From the NCBI GenBank assembly GCA_031763025.1, contig JASSKH010000026.1, forward strand, positions 4,958,429-5,022,428: 64,000 nucleotides of DNA, read 5' to 3'. Positions 59,501 through 64,000 of this stretch are shown here, piece after piece (the stretch's first letter is position 1; every line of letters begins with the position of its first letter). Origin of the DNA: Macrocystis pyrifera (lineage: Eukaryota; Sar; Phaeophyceae; Laminariales; Laminariaceae). The translations under genes were made by a program, and so were the position numbers. A model generated the notes under the pieces. The model was not told the DNA's origin, did not search any database, and saw only the letters and a list, made by a program, of their open reading frames with translations.

Positions 59501-61738
59501 CTATAGTTAACAGGACCTATGGCATACATAAAAACCGATATATTTAGGTATTTTTACTAACAATATTTGGTCCTGCTAACCATGGACCCCCCGTAATAGT
59601 AGTCTTGTCTTGTCTTGTCTTCTGCTTTATTTCTTGTGCTTGTTTTGATGATTCAGCTTTTGTTTCTTTTTTTTTTGCTCTTCACTACGTCTTGTCTTGT
59701 CTATCGTTTTGTGTGTGTTGTTTTTTTTTTTCGGGGTTTATTCGTTTTTTTTTTTTTTTTTTCGGGGTTTATTCGGGTTTTTTTTTCTGACACGGTTTTT
59801 ATTCAGGTGTTGTGACGGGTGTGTGCGGGTTCGGGGCGGCAGCCGCGACGACAGCGATGGTGTGTTCGTGTGCCCGTCTGACGCTCTCCGTCCCGGCTTT
59901 GTAGGCACGCGAGGTTCTATGACCATACGACGACGGCCATGCATGACAATGGGTGCACCCCCCCCCCTCCATGATATCGAGTACCTCCCCCCCCCCCGCC
60001 CAATCTCCAGATGCCCACCTGCGTTTTGCAACGGTATGGGTTTTGTGAACTCCGTGAGGCGTGTTGGCTTATAGCCGGCGGGGGGGGGGGCGAGAGGCGC
60101 CTGTTTTTCCTTCCATCTTGGGGACGCTTTTTGTCAAAAAAAAGAAGAAGAAAGTGTGCCGTGTTTTGGTTCGGCGTGCTGCTTTCTGGTGCGTGTTTGC
60201 TGGTGTTTTTTTGTGCGCGTTTTTTTTTTGCTGTGCCTTTTGTGTGCGGTCGTATGCGTACATTTGTGGTGTGTCTGGGTGTGCGTTTGGCGTTTGTGTG
60301 CGTACGGTTTACAGCCCACGTCCAATAATCTACGCGACCGGCCACCCCCAAACCCCATACCCCCGCCCCCGCCTCCACCCCCCGCCCTCCGGGGCATAAC
60401 GCCTTTTTTACGTTTGTTGTACAATGTCTTTCGTGCTGTCAGAAAAATGGATGATCCCGAAGCGAAGGAGCTGGTGATGCCCGCGGCGGGCGTTCACGTC
60501 ATTCTTCCCGCGCACTTCAGCCCGGCCAGGATGGGGTTGATCGTTCCCAAGACTTCGGACGGGAGGTACGTAGAGTAAACGGGATGGGGGCTGCTACAGC
60601 AGCAGTGTCCTTTTTGTTTGTTTTGCTGCTCCACTTGCTTATAAAAGGCCCTCCACCTCCTTCCTCGGTTTGTGTTATTTTTTCCTTTCGCAAACCGACT
60701 ACGAAACACTGAGAGCCATCCCCCCCCACTCTACCCCCCCGCCACTCTACCCCCCCCCCCCCCCCCCCCTACCCCCCCCCCCCCCCCCCCCCCCCCCCCC
60801 ATAGATTATATACTATAGGTTGGGTTGGCGTCGGTTGGCAACGACACTGTAAAATATGCCGCTCACTACTTGAGCTAGATTATAACCAGGGTACCGCATT
60901 TTTTTTGTTTCGTTTTGGCGGTGGGTCACGGCTGGCGATCGAGTTGTAGATAATTTGTGCGGGGTGCAGAGCCTTTACTCCGCACAGGCGGAATGATCGT
61001 GTCATGTAGTGTTCATGGTAAGGCACCCAAGAGGCAGTTACGTAGTACCCCCATTCTGCTGTTTCTGGAAGTGACCACACCGGAAAACAAATTAACTCAT
61101 TGAAGCTGTCATCCATATGCAAGAAAATGCGTCTAAAAAGCGGTTCTTAGTAGGATGCAACTCACCCTTCATGCGACTCGCCGAACACCTCACGGCGCTT
61201 CGCAAAGCTTGGTGCAAGCGGCGTCTGCCTGGTCGGTGAAAACCCGACGCGCTCCGTCCAGGGCATCGTAGGGATACAAGGTTCTATATGGTCGTACGAC
61301 TACCGCCATGCATGATATCGATGTGGACAGGGGGTTTCCTCTCGCTCTCCGGGGCACTAAAAAAAAAAAACCGTACACCCCCCCCACACCCCCCGTTTCC
61401 TCTCTCTGTCTGCCGCCCCCTCTTCGCTTCCCCTCCGCCCCTCGCCCCCCCCCCCCCCCCCCCCCCGTTCGTGCTCCGTCTCGAAAGGGATGCGTGGTCA
61501 ATGGTGAAATGACTAAGGCAAGCAACAAATGAGTAACCCCCCCCCCCCCCCCCCCCGTTCGCTCCCTCTGCATCCTCCCGCCCCCCCGCTGTTGAAACGC
61601 CTCCTGCTATCGGCGTTGGTCAGGGTTCTGTTTTTTTTGCCGTGGGAAGGCGCGACGATCGTCGGCACGACGGACTCGGAGTCCGAGTTGACCATGACGC
61701 CTAAGCCTACCGATGAGGAAGTGAACTTCATCATCCAG
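48710..61738 (+). CDS. GPD2: FAD-dependent glycerol-3-phosphate dehydrogenase, partial (nine exons)
   Basis: Oxidises glycerol 3-phosphate to dihydroxyacetone phosphate and passes electrons to quinone; eukaryotic members sit on the mitochondrial inner membrane. Exons: (48710)-48825, 50210-50276, 51175-51304, 52715-52801, 54162-54260, 56316-56437, 57733-57858, 60443-60565, 61624-61738. All join in frame with GT-AG introns to about 328 residues. Evidence: RPYVAPSRREQI upstream of the FAD-binding motif VLVIGGGCVGSG, then STKLIHGGIRYLE, PIMIPIYKWWEVPY, GAIIYYDGQMNDAR, AKAVINATG, MDDPEAKELVMPAAGVH and LPWEGATIVGTTD. About half the protein (from the family's LSAWSGIRPL region on) is missing and must lie to the right. 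The start is unresolved: the nearest ATG (48635) is separated by a poly(C) run and is out of frame as written. NATGCFCDSVR replaces the usual NATGPFTDSVR. Confidence 0.93.
48863..48988 (+). mobile_element. SINE-like 3' fragment between C tracts
   Basis: Directly follows a C24 run (48837-48862 region) just inside GPD2 intron 1 and ends CATGACATGAATTCGCCCCC. Confidence 0.85.
49405..49511. mobile_element. MITE family A copy
   Basis: TATTACGGGGACTATAGTAA and TTAACTATGGACCCCCCGTA ends. Confidence 0.88.
49818..50089 (+). mobile_element. SINE-like element after C40
   Basis: Begins CACTGTCTCTCTAGAAGTGG next to a long C run (49772-49811) and ends GCATGACACGAGTACC. Confidence 0.87.
50210..50276 (+). 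CDS. GPD2: GPD2 exon 2
   Basis: 67 bases, completing (V)ALDASKRGLKTAMVEANDF and ending GG of a split Gly. This is the helix and second beta strand of the FAD-binding fold. Acceptor GGTTCAG, donor GTGAGG followed by G-rich intron. Confidence 0.93.
50617..50723. mobile_element. MITE family A copy
   Basis: TGTTACGGGGGGCCATAGT and AACTATGGTCCCCCGTAATA ends. Confidence 0.88.
51175..51304 (+). CDS. GPD2: GPD2 exon 3
   Basis: (G)TSGRSTKLIHGGIRYLETA to ERAYMLQ. The S/T-rich STKLIHGGIRYL motif is diagnostic of the GlpD/GPD2 family. Acceptor CACCATAG, donor GTTGGT. Confidence 0.95.
51402..51588 (+). mobile_element. SINE-like 3' fragment
   Basis: ATGCGGCTCACCCTCCATGC to GCGTGACATGAGTAGTACC, with an internal C9 insertion. 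Confidence 0.83.
51700..51841. mobile_element. MITE family A copy plus adjoining fragment
   Basis: A complete copy (51733-51841) abuts a broken left part (51700-51732, CCGGGGGGACATAGTAAG). Confidence 0.85.
52015..52085 (+). repeat. (CTC)n-rich stretch
   Basis: CTCCTC and CTCCTT units with C runs. Confidence 0.8.
52298..52404. mobile_element. MITE family A copy
   Basis: ATTACGGGGGACCATAGTAA and TTTACTATGGTCTCTGTAAT ends; right arm shortened by loss of CCCC. Confidence 0.85.
52715..52801 (+). CDS. GPD2: GPD2 exon 4
   Basis: 29 codons, AAPYMNHPLPIMIPIYKWWE to WIGAK, the hydrophobic segment thought to lie near the membrane surface in this family. Acceptor GCCCCCAG, donor GTATGT. Confidence 0.94.
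52863..52951 (-). mobile_element. SINE tip and LINE 3' fragment in tandem
   Basis: After G24, GTGTACTCATTATCATG (SINE-type end), then G10, then TACTCATTTGTTGCTTGCC (LINE end), then G39 (52963-53001). Confidence 0.85.
53099..53162 (-). mobile_element. LINE 3' fragment
   Basis: GTACTAATTTATTGCTTGCC onward, minus orientation, G-rich on both sides. Confidence 0.85.
53735..53758 (+). repeat. (CCG)n microsatellite
   Basis: Eight CCG units after a C15 run. Confidence 0.9.
54162..54260 (+). CDS. GPD2: GPD2 exon 5
   Basis: 33 codons, VYDWVAGAKLVVPPSHFMSR to PKLREE. Matches the YDLVAG...SYVLSKSRALEHFPML position of the family. Acceptor GGCCGCAG, donor GTGAGA. Confidence 0.94.
54456..54599 (+). mobile_element. 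SINE-like 3' fragment between C tracts
   Basis: CGCCCAACACCTCATGGCGC to GCACGATAATGAGTACC, between C35 (54418-54452) and C15. Confidence 0.88.
54652..55121 (+). mobile_element. SINE-like element split by a MITE
   Basis: GTGATCGTATCACGTAGCGC (5' part) resumes at 54813 with CTGTCTCTGGAAGTGGCCAC and ends GCATGATAATGAGTACG plus C20. Confidence 0.87.
54704..54812. mobile_element. MITE family A copy inside the SINE
   Basis: TATTACGGGGAACCACAGTA and AATATGGCCCCCCGTAATAG ends, interrupting the SINE after AGTTTCC. Confidence 0.88.
55381..55420 (+). mobile_element. SINE 3' tip between C tracts
   Basis: TATGGTCTTACGACTACGGC to ATATCGAGTA, C-rich upstream and C17 downstream. Confidence 0.82.
55446..55960 (+). 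mobile_element. SINE-like element, full length (~515 bp)
   Basis: TATAGGTTGGGTTGGCGTCG to TCCTATCGAGTATACCC; the same modules as at 15759 and 60813, with only small differences. GPD2 intron 5. Confidence 0.9.
56127..56312 (+). repeat. (GATT)n array
   Basis: About 40 GATT/GATC units ending three bases before the exon 6 acceptor of GPD2. Confidence 0.9.
56316..56437 (+). CDS. GPD2: GPD2 exon 6
   Basis: GLKGAIIYYDGQMNDARLSL to RVEVT plus GG of a split Gly. YYDGQ-NDAR is a strongly conserved motif. The acceptor follows a (GATT)n array; the donor GTGAGA is 18 bp before a run of 69 G. Confidence 0.95.
56456..56524. repeat. Homopolymer of 69 G
   Basis: Starts 18 bp after the GPD2 exon 6 donor; no LINE or SINE end adjoins it. 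Confidence 0.9.
56609..56718. mobile_element. MITE family A copy
   Basis: TATTACGGGGGGACCATAGT and TACTATGGCCCCCCGTAATA ends. Confidence 0.9.
56760..57450 (-). repeat. GATCATCTACAGAT-rich element(s)
   Basis: Repeated ATCTACAGATAGATCATC words at 56765-56830 and 57220-57310. The segment 57340-57440 is the reverse complement of 47050-47230. Confidence 0.7.
57536..57665 (+). mobile_element. LINE 3' fragment running into GPD2 exon 7 acceptor
   Basis: Starts ATGTAATATATGGG exactly after a C-rich tract (57521-57535), continues through CTGGAGGTGTCTC and ends AAAAATGAGTACC. The C-rich tail continues to the acceptor at 57732. Confidence 0.88.
57733..57858 (+). CDS. GPD2: GPD2 exon 7
   Basis: (G)LVKDDSGQVKGAAVRDTMTG to NATGCFCDSV plus CG of a split Arg. 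Contains AKAVINATG, the conserved turn before the substrate domain. Its acceptor (TACTGTAG) lies in C-rich DNA that continues directly from a LINE 3' end. Donor GTGAGG. Confidence 0.94.
57894..58012. mobile_element. MITE family A copy
   Basis: Diverged left end (TATTATTAAGGGGAGGGGGG) and right end TACTATGGTCCCCCCGTGCT. Confidence 0.8.
58108..58187. mobile_element. MITE family B copy
   Basis: TGTAGGACTGCAGTCCCG and TTTGTCCCCCAAATCGGACTG arms; right end truncated. Confidence 0.8.
58501..58714 (-). mobile_element. SINE-like element with G24 (C tail)
   Basis: TGTACTCATTTATCGTGCAT to CATATGGATGACAGCATC, then GGGGGGG. Antisense to GPD2. Confidence 0.88.
58729..58922. mobile_element. Two MITE family B copies side by side
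   Basis: The first copy (58729-58825) has near-perfect ends TTAATCCCTTTAGTACCGC / GCGGTACTAAAGGGATTAA; the second follows directly (58826-58922). Confidence 0.88.
59133..59244. mobile_element. MITE family A copy
   Basis: TGTTACGGGGGGGGGGCATA and TACTGTGGTCCCCCGTAGTG ends. Confidence 0.83.
59284..59393. mobile_element. MITE family A copy
   Basis: TATTACGGGGGTCCATAGTT and TACTATGGTCCCCCACAATA ends; 40 bp from the previous copy. Confidence 0.88.
59489..59598. mobile_element. MITE family A copy
   Basis: TATTACGGGGGTCTATAGTT and CCATGGACCCCCCGTAATAG ends; third copy within 470 bp. Confidence 0.88.
59882..59957 (+). mobile_element. SINE 3' tip with a second tip
   Basis: CTCTCCGTCCCGGCTTTGTA to GACAATGGGTGCACC, C9, then another ATATCGAGTACC end at 59969-59984. 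Confidence 0.78.
60443..60565 (+). CDS. GPD2: GPD2 exon 8
   Basis: (R)KMDDPEAKELVMPAAGVHV to PKTSDG plus AG of a split Arg. The GVHVILPAHFSPARMGLIVP region is closer to plant-type than to animal-type enzymes as I remember them. Acceptor TGCTGTCAG, donor GTACGT. Confidence 0.94.
60813..61320 (+). mobile_element. SINE-like element, full length (~508 bp)
   Basis: Preceded by long C runs (60745-60800). Starts CTATAGGTTGGGTTGGCGTC and ends CGCCATGCATGATATCGATG without the usual poly(C). Confidence 0.9.
61467..61536 (+). mobile_element. LINE 3' fragment upstream of GPD2 exon 9
   Basis: GTTCGTGCTCCGTCTCGAAA to AACAAATGAGTAA, between C20 and C18. Confidence 0.9.
61624..61738 (+). CDS. GPD2: GPD2 exon 9 (last in window)
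   Basis: (R)VLFFLPWEGATIVGTTDSE to EEVNFIIQ. LPWxGxTIxGTTD is a family hallmark. Acceptor TTGGTCAG about 87 bp after a LINE fragment, donor GTACAT. No following exon is visible up to 64000. Confidence 0.94.
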
Positions 61739-61800
61739 GTACATACGTATCTACCGTATACTATAGTATACTATAGTCGAGATAACCCCCCCCCCCCCCC

Positions 61801-62006
61801 GTATCCTAGGAGATAGATGGTGGCCACAGGAAGCCAAACAGGAAGGGGGTAAGATTAGCAAAAAGTTTCTATGTAATATGCGGAAACAACGTAATGAGCG
61901 CCCAATTGTTGGAGGTTGTCTCTATTAGGAGTAGGAACGGTGCTCCGTCTCGAAAGGGATGCGTGGTCAATGGTCAAATGACTAAGGCAAGCAACAAATG
62001 AGTACG
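61801..62006 (+). mobile_element. LINE 3' fragment, longest tail piece (~205 bp)
   Basis: Encodes the LINE C-terminus in one frame after GATGGTGGCCACAGG, through GSRNGAPSRKGCVVNGQMTK-type sequence to KASNK and TGA, bounded by C17 and C24. Confidence 0.9.
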
Positions 62007-62086
62007 CCCCCCCCCCCCCCCCCCCCCCCCTGCCCCTCTAGGACAAGTTTCAGAGACTCGTTTTTCCCCCCCGAAACATGAAGGGA

Positions 62087-62117
<31 letters not shown>

Positions 62118-62164
62118 CACAGCGAAAAGTGTGGGGCTGTGGAAATACCTACCCGTCGGAGGCA

Positions 62165-62560
62165 CAGATCATCGATTCCCAGAGTTCATGATCTAGATCG
62201 TTCGAGGCAGATAGATAGATATGTTCTTGATTTATTTACGGGGGGGGCATAGTAAATAGGACCTACGGTACACACAAAAACGTATATATTTACCTATTTT
62301 TACTGACAATATTTGGTCCTATTTACCAGGGTCCCCCGTAAAGTATGATCTACTGTAGCTCTTATTTTCCGGGTAGGACCCGTATCATCTGCATGATGTA
62401 CTGTGCGCATGCTCCCCATAGGGGGTGGATCTGCACTAGCAGATCCTTGTACAACCTCTCGCAACGCGCAGGTGAGGAACTAGATGATCTGCGTTAGATA
62501 GATAAATAGATCATGATCTGTATGATCTGTAGATGATGACCTGCTCGAGGTGTGGAAATA
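62165..62560 (+). repeat. GATCATGATCTGT-rich element with MITE inside
   Basis: GATCATCG, ATCTGTAGATGATG and ATAGATAGAT words related to 46980 and 56760; split by the family A copy at 62233. Confidence 0.65.
62233..62342. mobile_element. MITE family A copy
   Basis: TATTTACGGGGGGGGCATAG and CAGGGTCCCCCGTAAAGTA ends. Confidence 0.87.
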
Positions 62561-62901
62561 TCTAAATGGTTAAGGGGAGGGGGGGGGCACACGGCAACGA
62601 AAATGGTGGCTTTTGGGGAGATTTTTATGGAGAGCTTTCCGTGGACGCGTCGCTCGATTTTTACGCTCTTCTTCTCCCCGTCGCTTGAGAATATTGTATT
62701 TCTCGGGATCTTCCCCCGAGGATGGGGCGTGTGTTACCTTTCGGGTGTTTTACGGTCACATGACGGAACCTCGGCTTGGTCTTTTTAGCTGAACCGCATC
62801 GACGGGGGGGTAGTTGCTGTCATGCGACTGACAAGTGGGAGCTTTTCTCGCTCTCTCTCGAGTTGTGTTTTTTTTTTCAAGTGTCTATGGCAGTAATCAT
62901 G

Positions 62902-63076
62902 GTCCGTTTTTTATAGTGCCGGTATATGTGCGCCAGCCGACACCGACCGGCACTATTAATAGCGCCAACCGGCACTAATTACTCCGCATACTGCCACACT
63001 GGTTGATCCCACCTGTGCCAAGCGATTCCACAGGCACTACGAGTATGGCGGGCAACCGGCACTATAGAGAGGGACC
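62902..63076. mobile_element. TIR element family E copy
   Basis: GTCCGTTTTTTATAGTGCCGG and CCGGCACTATAGAGAGGGAC ends; inverted relative to the copy at 7393. Confidence 0.8.
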
Positions 63077-63144
63077 ACTGCCGTGTGGGGGCTGTGAGTT
63101 GGCTGACTGCAAGTCGAGGACTATACTACTAGTTATTTGTTGCC

Positions 63145-63364
63145 TACTACGGGGGGGCATAGTTAATGGGACCAAATATTGATAGTAAAAATAGGGAAAT
63201 TATATAGGTTTTTGTGTAGACCGTGTAGACCGTAGGTCCTATTTACTATGGTTATTACGGGGGGCCATAATTAATGGGACTAAGTATTGTTAGTAAAAAT
63301 AGGGAAATTATACAGGTTTTTGTGTAGACCGTAGGTCCTATTTACTATGGTCCCCTCCGCAATA
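63145..63364. mobile_element. Two MITE family A copies fused
   Basis: The first copy lacks its outer right end (stops at TTTACTATGG) and is joined directly to a second complete copy at 63253. Confidence 0.87.
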
Positions 63365-63473
63365 AGGTAGTTTTCGGTAGTTTTGCGGTATTTTTTTTGT
63401 ATTTGACTATCGCGTTTGTGGCTCGGAGTGTGTTTTTTTTGGGAGGGGGCGGGAGAATACTAAAGTCAATTAC

Positions 63474-63599
63474 TATTACGGGGGACCATATTAATAGTAA
63501 GTAGGACCGAATTTGTTAGTAAAAATAGGTAAATATATATATATATATATAGGTTTTTGTGTATACCGTAGGTCCTACTTACTACGGTCCTCCGTAATA
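63474..63599. mobile_element. MITE family A copy with (TA)n expansion
   Basis: TATTACGGGGGACCATATTA and ACTACGGTCCTCCGTAATAG ends; core TA run expanded to about 17 bp. Confidence 0.88.
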
Positions 63600-63909
63600 G
63601 TTGGCTTGGTCTCGCCACCCACCCAACAGATGAAGTGGCCGTCAAGTCCAGGCAACCCACAGCCAATTTAGTGTACCACCACGCATGGTAATGCAGTGGC
63701 CGTTTGGTCTTCAAGTTTATTTCTAAAGGGTCCTTATGTTTTCCGTCCACCGTGGTAGGAAAACAACCAGTCGGCGACACCTACGGTCGGCCGACTAACT
63801 CGCGGCCGTCGTAGCATTCCCCCCTTCTTTATGACTATATGAATTACAGTACTGGCAATCGCGTCTCTCGTCGTTTTCTTTTTTATCCGCCACCCCCCCG
63901 CCCCCGCCG

Positions 63910-63981
63910 CGCTCCGTCTCGAAAGGAAAGGCGTGGTCGATGGTCAAATGACTACTGCACGGCAAGCAACCAATGAGTACG
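63910..63981 (+). mobile_element. LINE 3' fragment at window end
   Basis: CGCTCCGTCTCGAAAGGAAA to ACCAATGAGTACG, with C-rich tracts on both sides. Confidence 0.85.
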
Positions 63982-64000
63982 CCCCCTCCCCGCCCCCTTC

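Larger units (their letters stand above)
61739..64000. other. GPD2: Start of GPD2 intron after exon 9
   Basis: No further exon seen to the window end. Listed repeats fill most of it; 62560-62890 holds nothing recognised. Confidence 0.7.

Overview
This is a stretch of a large, intron-rich eukaryotic nuclear genome. Two conserved protein-coding genes and one ankyrin-repeat gene are split into short GC-rich exons with GT-AG introns of 0.65-17 kb, and most of the rest is repeats. I infer a stramenopile alga (a brown alga is my best guess) from the long repeat-filled introns, GC-rich exons and the low-complexity Ala/Gly/Ser/Asn style of the ankyrin protein's tail. That assignment is not proven by anything in the window.

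Layout. (1) 11-20150, minus strand: an ankyrin-repeat gene. Exon 1 (20067-20150) and exon 2 (2730-2999) are separated by a 17 kb intron full of mobile elements, and exon 3 starts at 424 near the left edge. (2) 24357-39485, minus strand: a complete 12-exon gene for the epsilon subunit of the CCT/TRiC chaperonin (CCT5, 536 residues). Every exon joins in frame to the next. (3) About 48710 to beyond 61738, plus strand: nine exons of an FAD-dependent (mitochondrial-type) glycerol-3-phosphate dehydrogenase (GPD2-like). The 5' start is uncertain and the 3' part lies outside the window. CCT5 and GPD2 are divergently arranged with about 9 kb of repeat-rich DNA between them. The three genes have no obvious functional link.

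Repeats. The window is dominated by a few families: (a) a non-LTR retrotransposon (LINE), one degenerate partial copy and nine short 3' fragments, whose coding sequence ends almost at the 3' terminus and is followed by poly(C); (b) a SINE-like element of about 510 bp whose last ~100 bp resemble the LINE 3' end and which is also poly(C)-tailed; (c) a ~110 bp hairpin MITE (family A, 22 copies, several nested); (d) a ~95 bp hairpin MITE (family B); (e) a ~170 bp TIR element (family E); plus fold-back elements, tandem arrays and many microsatellites.

Main observation. The LINE and SINE copies nearly always sit between two C-rich tracts on the same strand, which suggests a retrotransposon pair that is poly(C)-tailed and inserts into, or re-creates, poly(C) tracts. 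Several of these tails lie just upstream of splice acceptors of GPD2 and CCT5, where they could serve as polypyrimidine tracts. All identifications come from reading the sequence; no database search was run.
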